From NCBI GenBank assembly GCA_009617715.1, contig VTFK01000004.1, positions 1,054,001 through 1,118,000 of the forward strand: a DNA stretch of 64,000 nucleotides. Direction: 5' to 3'. Numbering within the stretch: position 1 is the first letter of the stretch; each line of letters starts with the position of its first letter. Positions 37,601 through 51,704 of the stretch are shown here, piece after piece. This stretch comes from Plectrocnemia conspersa. Its lineage: Eukaryota; Arthropoda; Insecta; Trichoptera; Polycentropodidae. A program made the translations under genes and the position numbers. A model generated the notes under the pieces. It was given only the letters and a program-made list of their open reading frames with translations, made no database searches and was not told where the DNA came from.

Positions 37601-38900
37601 AATAATAATTTTGTTGAAATAACCATGATATATTATTCATATAAGCAATCACTTATTGGCACACTCATAATTTAAAGTTACGTTTATATTAACTATAATT
37701 CCAACTGCTACATCATTTCGAATAAAATTCAATTAACACTCTGTAAGAAAGATTCTGTGATTATAACATATATCACTGTTTATTTATTTGCACTAAACTG
37801 CACCATGCGCGGCGTTCGCTTGACAGATGACAGAAGAGTTATCATATGTAAGCAAATTGGACAGTTAATGGAAATCCCGGTTTTGGCGCGCCTGTAAAAC
37901 ACTTGAAAAAATATGTAATATTTAGTTTATTCATTATTAAAATACTAATATATTTTGAAAATAAATATTTTTAAATGCTCATATTCATTCTAAAGATCTC
38001 AATCTATGAATCTTTAATTTATTGTTTATTACAATATTACTTATTTTGGCAGTGCTTTAAAATTAAAGTTTTAAATAGAAATAAAGCACTAAAAAAATGT
38101 ATAGTAAACGAATTAAGCCAATAATGTGCAAGTAGAAAATCAAGTGCTACACTCGAAGAGCTTTCCCCCTGTGGATGAGCATAAATTTCACAACGGATAA
38201 GCAATTTTTCATTACCTGTCAAGTGAACTCGGCAAGACTAAACCTCGTTCATACCTTTTTATATACATCATATTCCACTTTCATAAAAAAACATAATCCA
38301 ACGAAAAATATTATTTATCACGTGAAACATTATTTTTTCATACGCCGACGCAGCGATGACTTCATCGTTTAATATATTATAATATAAGTGAGACGATCAT
38401 TACGCGCGAATATAATTCGTTGTGTTAGGTGTTTTTTCTTTTGCTTTTTCCTGAATACCTGATTCCAGCGGGAGTGCTATCAATTCGTTTTTTGCTGCTG
38501 TTGTTATTTTTTTTCACCGTTCAAAGAAAAAAATAATTGGATTACGTTATATAAGAAGATTGCAAAGAGATTTTTTAGCGTTTAGGGCAAGTTTACAAAC
38601 AAATTTCGTTGTTATTTTTGCTAAGGCTCTTTTTGCTGATTTTAAGACTCACAGCCCTTGACGACGCTACGTTATTAGACCAAATACTTATTTATATTAA
38701 AAAATAATAACTATAATAAGTATATTAAATATATTTTTTAATTGTTTATTACATATTTTATAATTACTATTTTAATGTAAGATGGTTTAAAGTAGATTAT
38801 TATTAGAGATTTTTTATAAACAATTTCTATACAGCTTATGAAAATTTAGGTCAACCTAAGATCGTAATTATAATTACACAAACACGATAAAATTAACAGT
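34700..38900. other. A+T-rich stretch without a recognisable gene
   Basis: Short frames are composition effects. 36225-36262 is a 19-bp tandem duplication (CATTGTAATTCACAAAAAT). TTCATTGCTTCTGA-type words recur at 36263, 37190 and 37419. No gene is supported. Confidence 0.45.
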
Positions 38901-38909
38901 AATGTTTAT

Positions 38910-38990
38910 ATCGAATTTAAACCCAGGTCTTTTAAGTTAATAGTCAGCGACTTATATCACTCGTCTGTCGTGCTTTTCATATAAATAATT
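38910..38990 (-). repeat. tRNA-Lys-like SINE fragment
   Basis: Minus-strand words AGTGATATAAGTCGCTGACT, ATTAACTTAAAAG and GGGTTTAAATTCG line up with the D-arm, anticodon arm and a degenerate B-box of a tRNA. Part of it matches 1805-1832. It cannot fold as a tRNA. Probably a SINE head. Confidence 0.35.
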
Positions 38991-40939
38991 GACCAAGAAA
39001 AAACCTGGATTAGTAAAATTATCATTTACTCACTTAATGCGGTTAGGTAAACATAAATATAGAACCAAACTCAGATTGACATTTAAGTAGGTAATTAAAA
39101 TGGAACAGGAATGCAGTAATTTTTATTGTATTTTTATATTTCTACGAGTTTAAGGATTTATTCAGCACATTGTATTTTTTTTTATATATTAATATATATT
39201 TTATCAAATGTGTTATAAAAATATCAATAGTTATTTTAACGCAATTTGATTAAAAATGACTGCATAGATTTTTGTATGAACGCTTAGCTTATGTCATTAT
39301 TTATTATTAAAATTTTATTAATCATAACAAGAAACTGGTAAATTTATGACATGGTTTAACAAACGATGCATATGGATTTTTTGTAAGGGTTTGTCATTTA
39401 GAAATCATAAGAACGATACAAGTTTGGCTTAATATTTTACAATAAAAATCGGTAGAGAACCAAGATTAGCACAATAGCCATGCATTCCGATTTTTTTATT
39501 CCTTATTAGCTTATTATTAAGGATTTTTTTATACCTATTATGTACGACCTATCTCGATTTAAATTAATCATCACAATATTCACTTGTGACATAAGATAAA
39601 TCTAGGAAAACATAATCTGTAATGATCGATCAGGTTAATAATTATATAGTAATTACTAATTTATATCCCATAGAAACAATACAAATTAAAAAAAAACATT
39701 TAGGTTTATTTGGAAATTAAATCAGTTACCAAATACACCACTGGTCTATTTTTCTAATAAAAAACTAATTATTTTAATATATATCTTTAGGCTTTGAAAC
39801 CTTATAAAAAAAAATGGCTTTGCATTAAACAAGCATTGATTAAATAATATTTAATAATTATTAGACGGTCGCCTGACGTGGTATCATTTAATCAACTTTA
39901 GCAAATGGAGTGAATTTTGGAGGTATAGTTAAACCATTATGCGACTGGCTTTTTTTTTTTTACTATTTAATATATTTTTACGGTCACAATATATTGTGCT
40001 TATTTTTCATACAAAAGAAATAACTAATTCATTTAATTTCTTGTCATATTCAACTGGTTGTTGACATTTAACCGTAATATAAATTACGTTTTACATCTCG
40101 AACGCTATATTTCATTATTTTAGGTGTTTTTAAAGCATATTATGCAGTCTTAACGGCAATATAATTTAATTGTTATAATTTAAATGCCACATTTATTTAT
40201 AATACGTGGTTTTTCGCTATCTATTTTGCCAATATGGTTTCTTAAGTTTATTTGTTATTACATACGTGTTATGAGTTAACAGTTAAACATATATTAAAAT
40301 CTCAGCTTAAAATTTAGATGTGAGAATTTAAATCATCTGAAAAAAATTTAGAGATTTCGAACAAATAAAAATAAAACTAAATTGTCTAAAAAGTAATGCT
40401 TAACAACATTAAAGAGATCTTGCGAATAAGCAATTTTTGACAATGCTAAGCACTAATTTATTTTATAGCTTTTTTTATTTCTATAGTATCTATAAAATTG
40501 AAATAAATTATTATTTTATAATTTAATTCTTCAGCTCATATAGAATATCTTATATGTATTACTAAAAACGCTAATGACAAAAAAAAACAAGTTATAATGC
40601 ACAGCTACATGAGAAATTAATTTTAAATAATTAAAATAGGTTAAAAATATTTATTATTAGCTAATTTATCATTTTTTAATGAAAGCTTCTTAAGAGATTC
40701 ATCTCAACAAAACAATACATAATATATAGCGATTAAGGTTTTTAATGATGTTTTTAATATATATTAAATAATATTTTTTTGCTTTGTTATAAAATTAAGG
40801 AAAAATAATATAATAAAGATTTACAATTAAATATTTTGATGTCGAGAGAATTTTTACTAATTGGTGTGTATTTTGTAACTAAATAAATATAAATATACCT
40901 ATTTTCGTATAGTTTTTGGTTTTTACCTGATGTTTTAAT

Positions 40940-41560
40940 TAATTGGACTGAACCGATGGTATACTTAAATGCCACCGGTTTATTTACTACAATTTGCTCA
41001 CGTTATGTTAAATTCATTCGAGTGCGTTTTCCCGTTGCAAATTTCCAATCGAACCCTCCGTTCAATCAAATCCACCCCATTTGGATGATTAAAAACCGCA
41101 TTCGCCAGAATATAAAACTTTCCGGAAAAGGGGAGAAATTTTAGCCACGATTTTCGATTCGACTCGGACGCCATAAAAATGATAATTTTTGTCTGATTTG
41201 GCGTTTTTCTATTTTAATTTTTCTACTTCTACTTCACCGTTTTGAATATTTATTTTGACTTTTTATTGTGAAAAGTGAAGCCAGTGCGTGGGTCTGAATA
41301 AATAATGAGGCAACTCCATTTCCATTACCAAATTGAAATTTGTTCTTTATCGAGATAATTAACTTTCCCCCCTCTGTTTCTTCGTTTTGCATTTTTCATT
41401 TCGAAAATACGCGAGAGCCGAAAAAATAAATAAATATAAATACAAACATCTGCGAGTATAGACGAGAGAAGAAAAAACAATTTCGATCAAAACAAATGGA
41501 CGCACAGTGTGGGATTTGATCGAAATTACGTGCCACGCATAAAGTTTGCGTGTAAATAAA
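40940..41560. other. GC-richer island
   Basis: Moderately raised G+C over about 600 bp with no coding motif on either strand. Candidate conserved non-coding DNA. Confidence 0.25.
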
Positions 41561-41949
41561 ATTTTGTATAACACCAACTAAAATATGTGTATGACAGCAT
41601 TATTTGTTTTAGATTAAATTTCAATGTATGTATATTATTTACAATTATAAACTCTAAATAAATTGCAAATAAATTGAGTGAATCGTATTATATGATATTG
41701 GAAAATGCCTTATTTTAATATTTTAAATATGTATGCCATTTAAAAAAAAATATAAGCAGCAAAAATATAAAAATATGTATAAATAAAATATTAGGTAAAA
41801 TTAATTATTGTTCAAATGGAAGGAAATAATAAACAACGCCCACTCGCTCTTACGTGGAATTAAGTATATGTACATAGCGTACAAAAAAACCGTATTACCT
41901 TCGAAATAGTATATTATTATTTATTTATTAATTTATTTAGCTAATAGCG

Positions 41950-42290
41950 CTAATTTTTACATTTAACAAATTTAATCATACCATAGATATAAAGCATAAT
42001 ATAAACATATACAGGAATATAACAACTGCTAAATTTATTTCTTAATGAACCAAGGTGTTTCTTTATTCCATTTTGGAAACCTGCTACATTTTTATATTTG
42101 CGGATTGTTCTAAGAATATTATTATACAAATTTAAATATCCGTACATTATTTCCCTGGCCGTACTCATTTTTATATAACTAAATATTATTAAATACTTAT
42201 TAAAATACTGTGGTAACATATTATTTTTTAAGTTGTATATAAATACTAAAAGATTCATCTTCAATATTTCTTCAACATTGCATTATGGGA
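41950..42290 (-). pseudogene. LINE reverse transcriptase C-terminal relic, CR1/Daphne-like
   Basis: The minus-strand frame reads EEILKMNLLVFIYNLKNNML, PQYFNKYLIIF and then GYLNLYNNILRTIRKYKNV with AGFQNGIKKHLG. This matches the C-terminal tail after the LINE reverse transcriptase: an FIYKxKNNLLPxYF motif, then a GLxLYNxLPxxIR motif and FKKxIKxYL. A stretch between the two motifs is shortened, so an internal deletion is likely. The frame then ends normally. It is a typical 5'-truncated LINE copy. Confidence 0.65.
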
Positions 42291-43945
42291 ATATCATAAA
42301 TAAAATCTATCCTAAATCTAATTATAAACTAACGTTTTTTTTATTTTAAAATAATATACATAGAGCTGTTCATTTTTAACTGTATGAAGGGTTAATAATA
42401 GTTCGCGAAAAAATAACTGATATTTTTTTTAATTTTACAAAACTGAAAAAAGCGGTTTGTATAATATTCTCAAATAAAATGAATTGTTATATTCGAGTAT
42501 ATTTATTACAATTAACAGTAGCTTCATTAAGCATTTTCAATAGATTTAGTTTCACATTCTGAACTGTATTTTAATATGTGCGTTTAATTATTAATTCGGT
42601 GTTTTTTTATTTCAAGATCTTTACGATTGGTCGATCCTTAGTTATAGACTATAAAGTTTTTTGGGGGAATCCGTTTGTTATTGCAATAATAGTAAAATTT
42701 ACGATGAAGGTCAAAGAGCTTGTAATAAATTCCCAAATTATATATGGCCAAGTAGCATTACATTCCGGTCACGGTTTATAATAAACCAATAGACGTGGTG
42801 ATATAAAATGTAGGCAGCATTTGGATTTATAGTAAAATACTTGCTCTTTGGAGATTACTGCTCTTTTATATTTGGGGAGAAAATCCATATTTTATAACCC
42901 TTGTTTGAGTTCGTCTTGCGATGGTGAAATAACTTTTTTTATTATATTTTTTATATAATATATAAATATTTATCAGTTTAATACAAATAAAATTATTAGT
43001 TGTTTTCACAGATCGCATATATTTTCACAACTACCCACAATAAAAATAAAAACTAAGCAATGTTGCTCAACAAAGCATTCGCGTGCCTCGTTAAAAATTG
43101 AAATTGATTCCTTTCGATCGTCACGGTGAATGAGCACAAGTGTATTTACCTACCCTTGAAAGTTCACTTCCATCGTTATTGACATAAAACACTTTAGTCT
43201 GATACTATATTTTAATAGGCAAACGTCTGAAAAAGAAAATAAAAATGTGAAATAAATAAATCACTTTGTGGGCGCTTTATTGGTTTGCGAGCTATAATTG
43301 AAAGATTTCATATTCACCCCGTCTAGGGGGAAGTTTCATCCCTTTTCTTATCTCATCATATTCGCTATATGTCACACTATCACCCTTATTTTTTCTTAAG
43401 GATTGAAAAATCTTGGAAAATCCCCCTTTGCGTATAAGGGGTGAAATTTATGAAAACTATAATATTTATGTGTACTTATCTAAACGTTAGTTTCTTCAAG
43501 ATAAGCAGTTTTTGCTTGTAATATTTTTTTTACTAATTTATTTTGATATGCATAAAAACATGATATTCGAGAGATTTTCGGAAAGTTGGTGCTGCTATGT
43601 TGTGAAGGATGTTTAAAATGTTATTATTAGGACAAGTATGAGTTCTCTGTTTTTTAATGAGCAAAAAAATAACTTATCTGCAACTTGTTATTGCTTAAAT
43701 CAAGAAACTAGTTTTCAGGCTAGATATAGCTTTAAATATTAATTTTATAATTATTTTTTAAATATTTCAATTCGACATACTATTTTAAAGCTATTTAAAA
43801 CAATTTATCTACAAAAATAAACACATACAATTATTTATTTGATTTATATTAATAATTTATTGCAATTTTTATTGATTTAAAAACTTCAATATTAATTTGT
43901 TCCTCATATAAAAACCATTATGATAAAGATTTTAAATTTATAAAA

Positions 43946-44760
43946 CAGTGGTAGTTTGACTTACGAACGGCTCTACTTATGAACTTTTTTCTCATCTCAT
44001 TTTGACCACTACATATGAACTTAGAATCGAGATACGAACTATTTGAAATACAAAATTATTTTTATTTATTTATTTGTACTTACATATAAAATTAAATATT
44101 TAACTGGAAGTTGTTAACAAAACATAATTGTCATGTTTGATTTGATCAAAGTAAATATTTTAAGCAAAATTTGATGTATTTAATCGTGACGTATATTCAA
44201 CACATTAAAATATTATCTGAATAAAAAAAAAATGGAGACGATGAACCTGATAAAATTAATTTAACTTAAGAATTTTCTAAAGTTATTCAATCAATAAAGA
44301 TTAAGTTATCTTCAAGATTCAAACAATACAGAAGATTTTAACAGATATCAAAATTTATTTTATATCCAGACACGTTGTGTCGGGAGATACTCCCAAATTA
44401 TAAATATTCGAGTGGCTGAATCTTGAAGATATAGAAAACCAATTAGTTATTAAAAAACATTAAAAAAAAGGCACTGGTCGCATATATTATATAATATAAA
44501 ATGTATTTCGATTTAATTCTACTGAAAGCTGAGTGAAAAAAAGCTTTTTCAATGAGGGATTATCTGTACCTTTATTAAAATATAAATACTTCGGTGAACA
44601 GGCTATTTTGCAAGAATGGTCTCTACTCAATCGCTGAGGCAATTGCTGGATAACAAGCCTGATGGACCAATGCTAATATATGCCAGTGCAGCCAAAGCCA
44701 ACAACTGGAGTAACCTGGCACAGGACCATAAGATGGATAACATTCCTTAAGGAAACCATC
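43946..44760 (+). mobile_element. pogo/Tigger-like element relic
   Basis: CAGTGGTAGTTTGACTTACG at 43946, followed by GAACGGCTCTACTTATGAAC, resembles Tigger/pogo termini (CAGT...GACTTACGAAC). An acidic frame at 44232 (NGDDEPDKINLT then EFSKVIQSI) recalls the C-terminal tail of Tigger transposases. A clean 47-codon frame at 44612-44752 contains SLRQLLDNKPDGPMLIY and AKANNWSNLAQDHKM, which resembles the CENP-B-type helix-turn-helix (GPML...A-x-N-x-W-x-x-x-x-x-x-H). The C-terminal piece precedes the N-terminal one, so at least two rearranged fragments are present. Confidence 0.35.
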
Positions 44761-45029
44761 TGCGAAAACCAACCTTGGGTTGTCATACCAAAAATGATAA
44801 AGTGGTAATTAAAGAAATTTGTATTCATTCAGTACTGCTATACCCTATTAGAATCATTAAGATAAAAAAAACAGTTACTAGGCACCGCAAGGCGTGGCAA
44901 AAATAGAAATGGATATTCTACAAAGAAGCACATTTTCCCAAAAGAGACACTACGCAAAATCTCAGAATGCAAAAACCGCGTCCCCTTAAAATTGTGTTTT
45001 TCTTTAATTTTCCTAGAAGATTTTTGTCG

Positions 45030-45260
45030 CATCCAATCTCGTTCAACATATCGTATGTACCTTTACTTCGTCTGGTCTGAAACTAACGCGTGATAGTAGT
45101 AATGTGTGCCCAGGTGATGCTGCTCACATTCGCGGTGCCCCGGGGATAGGGAACAATTCCAGCTCCCGTGTTACGCAAGCTGTACGTTGTGGCGGCTATA
45201 AAGAAAACACGTGTTTTATGTTAATATTGCACGGGGAACACGCTGGTGGTTAATTTGCAA
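45030..45260. other. GC-richer island
   Basis: Raised G+C content without frames or repeat partners. Candidate non-coding regulatory DNA. Confidence 0.25.
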
Positions 45261-46729
45261 TGTTTTTATGGGAAGAGAGGGAGAGAGTGAAATGAAACTG
45301 AGCTTCGACGTTCGGATTATTCATATGGATATTTTCATAACCCATGCAGAAATGCCCAAGTCATAGAAAAAGGCGCTACAACTATCTCAACCCGTAAATT
45401 TTCTATAAAAACGACAAACATATCATAAATAGAAGAGGAAAGGACGTCGTGTTTATTTTGTAAGGCGTTGAAAATGAGTCCCATGGAAGACCTCGAAAGA
45501 TTGAGAAACATTGTAAAAGCTAATTGATAAATTACTTTTTGCAACATAAGTTGCTCTTACATATATTTAAAATAAACTGATATTCATAAAAAATGTGTTA
45601 AATTAAAAAAAATGGGTACCGCTCGAACTAAATATAAAGAAAAAATTCAAGTATCGCAGACTGTTCACAATTTTTTTTAATATCACAAATTTTTTAAGAC
45701 TATACACAGCATCAAAATCGCACCGGAGCAACATGTGATCGAGAGAATGAAACTCTGTGAGAATTATTATTAATTTATGATCGTGTTACATTTGTATCGC
45801 GACGGTTGGCACTGTCAGGTAACCATTTTTAAAGATCATCATTACCTGTAATGAAAAAAAGTGGCCAAGACAATATCCAAAAGTGATAGACACTTGTTCG
45901 ACAAAAAATAAGTCGTAACTTAACGTAAGTCGATGACAGCATTTTTATAAATAAAAATTTAAGCATGCTGTCAGGGAGTGAGTCAGTGGCCTCTAGTTTA
46001 TGAGTGTAGACCTTACAGACTATGTTATTTCCGATATTAATTTCTAATTATTTCCTTACTTTTTATTTAATAAATATTTTTAATACATACGTAATATATT
46101 ATTTTATTTAATGAATATATTAAGTAGATACAAATCCAATTATTATAATTAAATTCTAGATTAACTTATAATAACATTTGAATAAAATATCATTATTGTT
46201 TTAATAAATATGGATAATTTATATTGAATACAGGAGTTTAAGTGCTTTTGTGTATTTTCAACAATATATATTTTAATGTTAGTCAAACTTAATATTATTT
46301 AATTTATATTAGTTTATGTTTAAAATAATAGCGTAGAGATATTAATTAAAACGTTGGTTATATATTGTTTAATGTTTAGTGTTTAAACTATTTATTAAGT
46401 ATATATTATTACTCATACATATATATAAGGTCACGACTCTAAGTAATAAAGGTATTTATAGATAAAATACGTAGAAGGGCTTAGGTAAAGATTACCGAAG
46501 AATTAACTATTAAATAAAATATATCTGTATTATTATTGGAATTAGTGGACGTGAAATAATATTAGAGGTAACAAATATATATCATGGTATTATTTCACAT
46601 ACACATTTGGCATTTGGAGCACTATTTCACGTACACGTATCTCATACATTGCGCTACCGCAAAACGTACACTTTAAAGTCGTCGAACGTTTTCGAATCAC
46701 TGGTTTTCAATTGTTAAGCGCAGAAGAAG

Positions 46730-46805
46730 TCCGCGGGCGGTCTCAGGCCGAGTGGTGAATTACTGGCGTCGATGCCGAACCGTATTGGTTTCGAGACCGT
46801 ACATC
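46730..46805 (+). repeat. tRNA-Ser/Leu-like SINE head
   Basis: GGCCGAGTGGT at 46747 is a canonical A-box of Ser/Leu tRNAs. GGTTTCGAGACC at 46787 is a B-box-like word 40 bases later. The region between does not form an anticodon arm. GC-rich sequence continues to about 46840, as in a SINE body. Confidence 0.45.
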
Positions 46806-47100
46806 ACGCTCTTCGACAGGCTCTCAGATTATGCCAGTGATATTATATCTTTATGTGCGAATAAAAATACGAAGAGCCTACATATGCATGTAGCCGACTT
46901 ATGAAAACCAGCCAAAATTCTAGAGTAAGCCTGGAAGAAATTGACCCATTCCTTATATTTATGATTCCTTACTATTATTTTGGTTTTAATAAATGCAAAA
47001 TAAATAAAAATAATAAAATAAATTCAAATTCTTTTATTGAATATTAATTTTAATTAATTTAAATACTGGCATTATTAATCAGGCGCGTACGGTGAAATAT

Positions 47101-47232
47101 ATTCCCTTTCGTTCACTCGCGTGTTAAGTGATGAGAGTGAGTAAGAAGAAATGGGCATACGAAACGAATGTAACGCACGCCCATATCTCTCACTCACTCT
47201 CGTCACTTAACACGCGAGCGAGCGAAAGGGAA
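47101..47232. mobile_element. Foldback/MITE hairpin of about 130 bp
   Basis: Nearly the whole segment folds on itself. The left arm starts TTCCCTTTCGTTCACTCGCG and the right arm ends CGCGAGCGAGCGAAAGGGAA; the centre has ATGGGC/GCCCAT. Arms of about 55 bp differ at few sites. No target duplication is clear. Confidence 0.6.
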
Positions 47233-47947
47233 CACTACCACAATTTTATATAATATGATTTTTATTTTTTTTAAATAATTTGCTTATCTTAAATGATTAT
47301 TAAATTATTTAATTTAATATATTCCATTAATAATTATTATACAAAAATTATTTTTAAAATACTGACTCTTATGTGTTATATTTTAAAATATATTCACTAA
47401 GTTATTCAGAAGCTAAAAATAGGTTTGAAAAAAATTATTTATAGTTTAAAAAACACTTAAATGTATCAAAAATATTTATTTAGATTTTATAAACAATAGC
47501 GCATTAAGTGATTTAATTTGTTGAATTTTAATTATACCTGCTGCCAAAAATTCTGAAACTCGACATAAAATTTTTGGAGCTAAATTTTTTTTTTAATGTC
47601 GCAGAAATCTGCAAAAGCCGAAATCATTTTCATCTTAAATAAATTTCATTCAAATATTTTAAGGTATAGTTTCTACAAATATGTATATATTTTTTTATAT
47701 GCTATATGTTTTATTTATAATAAAGTAATGTCTGTAAGTATTTGTTTTCACTCTTTGATTTTGGTGCTCCGCGATTTTTTTATACTCATAAGTTCTCCCT
47801 GACTTAAAAAAATTTAAACTAGATAAATATTTGAATAGTAAATAGTTTAAAAAACAGTTTAATATATTCAGTATTTAAACACTTGGTTTTGTATGTCTAA
47901 TAGTAACCCTATTGTAGCTCATAAGTTTCGTGTTTGTATCTATACTC

Positions 47948-47992
47948 TATTTGCGTTAGCACAGTCAGTTGGAGAGCTATTCATGTCTTTAA
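47948..47992 (+). repeat. Solo end of the 48.2-48.6 kb MITE family
   Basis: ATTTGCGTTAGCACAGTCAG followed by TTGGAGAGCTATTCATG matches the left end at 48240. No opposite end is found nearby. Confidence 0.45.
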
Positions 47993-48237
47993 TATTTAAT
48001 GAGGATCTATCTATCCATTTAATGATGATCTAAAAACAAATAAAGTGCATATTATTGTTGTATGAATAACGTAAACGTTACTTTTATAAATTAAATCAAA
48101 TCCTTAAATTTAAATATAAATTCATTTTAAAAAAAAAGTATATTTATATGTAATAACAACTAATTAACGTCGAACTAATTATTTAATAGTAATTAACAAC
48201 TAATTAAATTTATGACGTATTTATAATATGACTATAC

Positions 48238-48554
48238 TATATTTGCGTTAACATAGTCAGTTCGAGAACTATACATTTCATCTATATTTATAATAATAAA
48301 AGAGATAGCAAGTTTGAGTTTACGCTTCTAATATTAGCTTTAAAACACGCGATACAAATAAACGTTCGATATACTTATCGTTTCTAAATATCTTGAACAT
48401 AGTAATGATTTTAATTTAAATAAATTTTTAAAAATATAAACAGGAGTAATGATACGAATATTTAGCTTACATCCGTATCGTGTGCTTTAGAGCTAATAGG
48501 CTAGGGCATGATGAAATGGATAGCTCTCGAACTGACTGTGCTAACGCAAATATA
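48238..48554. mobile_element. MITE with ~40-bp inverted ends
   Basis: TATATTTGCGTTAACATAGT at 48238 is inversely repeated at 48535-48554 (ACTGTGCTAACGCAAATATA). The pairing continues through TTCGAGA(A/G)CTAT and ATTTCATC. The internal block 48438-48500 recurs at 59228-59290. No transposase; superfamily not determined. Confidence 0.6.
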
Positions 48555-50429
48555 TTATATACAACGCAATTATTTATAGTTATACTCTGGTTATTTAAGA
48601 TGTTTTAATATTCGCTTAATGCTTCTCATAATGACTCGTAAGTGATAAATTCATCATAATTTATTATAAATTATTCATAATTAAATCACAAGTTACATAG
48701 TAGTGATAGATTAATATTAATATATATACGTTATGGTGCTGGGGCCTTAATTCATGTTGATCCTAAGTATATCATATTAAAAATCAATGGTTTTAGACTA
48801 TCAAATCCAAAGGTTAGGCTGCCTTTTTATCTATAATTTCTGGGAATGTGTTATATTTTTTTAACTAATTCTGTTTTGATTGCATATTGAAATTTAAATG
48901 CAAATAAAATTTTATTATTAAAAAAAAAAAATCGCGTTTGAATTCCATAATTACGCACATTTTAAAATTTTGTGCGTAATTGCTTTCTCTTTCAATAATA
49001 ATACATAAACACGTCTCAATAAAAAGTATTTTGCTTCATCTCTTTGGCTCTGTGTTTGACAGAAATTTAATATTCAAAAATTTAAGTTAACTTCACTAAT
49101 CGAGTTGAAATAAATTGAACCATTTACTATTTTGTATGTAAATAAGTTTAATAAAATTATTTAATCCTTTTTTTTAAATGTTTATTGTTGCAAACTAATG
49201 TCGCATTTTAAAGAAACCATAAAATATATAAAACTAACATTTATTAATATAAATATAACAAATTCATTTTGGTAATATTAACATTTAAAAAAATACTTCT
49301 GTTAAACTATTTATTTAGGGTTTAAAATATGGACTTTAAGTGTATTTAAAATAATATTACTATTTATACTTATTTAAGTATTTTAGAAGCTCTATTTTTG
49401 TTTTATTATGTACTTAGAAACGACGGGGTTTCAGTAATATTGTTTTTATGTGCATACATTTTCTTGCGGTATCGAATTGCATTTATCCTAGCTTCGTTGC
49501 ACTAAAGCACTAATGTATTCCGTATTTTGTTACACATCTGATATTTTCAAATAGCGCATTTTGAAAACGCTTTAGATATTAACATATTACTTCTATAATA
49601 TTTTAAACTAATTTTACCAAGAGTGGTTTAAATACTTCTTAGTAATTAGATATGGTTTTCCATTGATTTATTCATTGGATTTTATGATAGGATTGGTAAG
49701 AATGGGAACTTACAAAATAAAATGAAATATTGCAAGCTTATTGTTTATTAATTAACTTATAATTTTAATAAATATTTTTTTAATTTAAAATATTATTATA
49801 ACAGAATAGTGATTGATTAGGCATGTGTGTGAAGTTAATTAAATACATTTATAATAATAATTCAATAATTATTTAAAACTTTTTTTTAAAACATTGATAT
49901 TTATGTTATTACTTTCCTTCACATACTTTTGCATAGCGATTTCTTATGGTAGGTGTGTCGCCAAATTAAATTCTGCTAGTGGTAAATTCACTAATTTAAA
50001 TACAAATTACAAATAGATTTGTCACTCTTTGTTCTTAAAATATTATATAAAGGTATTTCAAGTAGGCAAAAAGGTCAAAAATATTAAAATTGCACGAGAT
50101 TAACAAAGGGTAATAAAAACGTTTGCCGTATACATTTTGCTAACAAAAATACGCCTCTAATATTGCCGTACTACACAGGAACAGTGTTAATTATTAATTT
50201 TATATTGGACGCAGTTTAAAATTAATTTTCTTAATTATTAATCTATTGAATATTTTATGAATATAAAATAATAAATATTTGATTAACTTACGTTAAACTT
50301 GTATAGTATTGCGCATTACATGATATAATTTATTATTGCTGTGAACTGTTTCAAGCTCAATGTGTTTTAAATATTGTATATTATGAAGTATGCATTTTAA
50401 TAAAAAAATATACTTTCCCTTCAGATTAA

Positions 50430-50658
50430 CCAGATATCAATTTCAATGAAGCCAAACAAGATACGTATACCATGTATACAAAACATGGGCTTAACCAAAA
50501 ATCACTTGATCCTCGTCCGACAAAACTCCCCAAAGTGCTGACTGCGCCATCGTTAACTTTAAACCGAAACGGTTAATGCTAAAGTAACCTCACCTGATGA
50601 TGCAGATAACGAGCCGAAAACTCAATGGCAAAAGATTATGACGTTACCGCTTATATAA
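50430..50658 (+). pseudogene. Unidentified coding-like fragment with a frameshift
   Basis: One frame (50430-50576) reads DINFNEAKQDTYTMYTKHG, SLDPRPTKLPKVLTAPSL and stops. An overlapping frame shifted by one base (50572-50658) continues as AKVTSPDDADNEPKTQWQK and IMTLPLI. The amino-acid composition is protein-like and unlike the A+T-driven frames nearby. An AG preceded by pyrimidines lies at 50422-50424, but an in-frame TAA follows it; another AG at 50431-50433 would avoid the stop. I do not recognise the family. It may be a decayed exon, a processed pseudogene or a transposon fragment. Confidence 0.3.
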
Positions 50659-51533
50659 ACTTTAATTTTCTATCTAGATTTATTGTCTATTGTATAATAC
50701 TGAGTCGCTTTATACCAGGAAAAAATCATATCAATGCATGTTTTTAAACTTTGCTTCAAAAATTATTTCGAATAATTAACCACTAGAATTAATTTTAGCA
50801 AAAATACTGATTTTCACACACAAACATGTAGTGTGAGAAAATTTCCCTGTTCCTAAAATTTTCCGGACGCTGTAATTAAGTTTCTCGTCACACTGTTGCC
50901 TGTCGTCAATGCTTTGGATATTTAAATTTCATTAGGACCTTCATACGCTCATTATATGAGCCGTGTAGTGCCTGATGTGATTAAAATCGTACACGTGTAA
51001 TTTATTCGCATAATGCGCCATTTATTAAATACACCTTTGTGAATCTATGTTAGTAGACAAGTGGGTGAATGTGTGTACGTAATACGCTTTCATCGTGTTG
51101 CATGTATTTAATAACGAATTTGCATATATTTTATGAAATTCACGTCAGATTTTTTGATATGTGTGATATGTTTACGACGTGGAAACAATGCGTTCTTTGT
51201 TTAAATGTCTAAATGATATTTTGATTTTAATTTATTAGTAAATACGTGTTATTAAAATTTTATATATAAATGCATGACATGACAAATAAAATAATATATG
51301 TCTGGTATTTAATTTGATACTATATACTAAAGCTTTTTTAAAGTGTAGTATGGCAGTAAATAAATAAATAAAATATTATAAAATTTTGCAGATTTAGTTT
51401 AGAAGTTATATAAGTTTATATATGAAACTATATGTCATTTTATATTTTTTTATAGTAACAAATTCTATAAGATATTATAAACTTAATTTTTTATTTTTTT
51501 TGTAGAAAACTTTTATGTCCTTCTGTTTTAATA

Positions 51534-51568
51534 AAATATACAATTAAATAATATTTAATTGTATATTT
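51534..51568. repeat. Palindrome of 35 bp
   Basis: AAATATACAATTAAAT and its exact inverse are separated by three bases. The A+T content makes chance possible, but 16 perfect pairs are notable. Confidence 0.45.
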
Positions 51569-51704
51569 ATGATATACTATAATAAATATTTTTTTAGTCT
51601 CGGGATTTAGAGACCAAAAAATTAGCACAATAAAATAGCTAATAACCAAAAACTAATTATATTAAAACAAATATATAAGAAGTCAATCCAGTAAAAAAGT
51701 GTTA

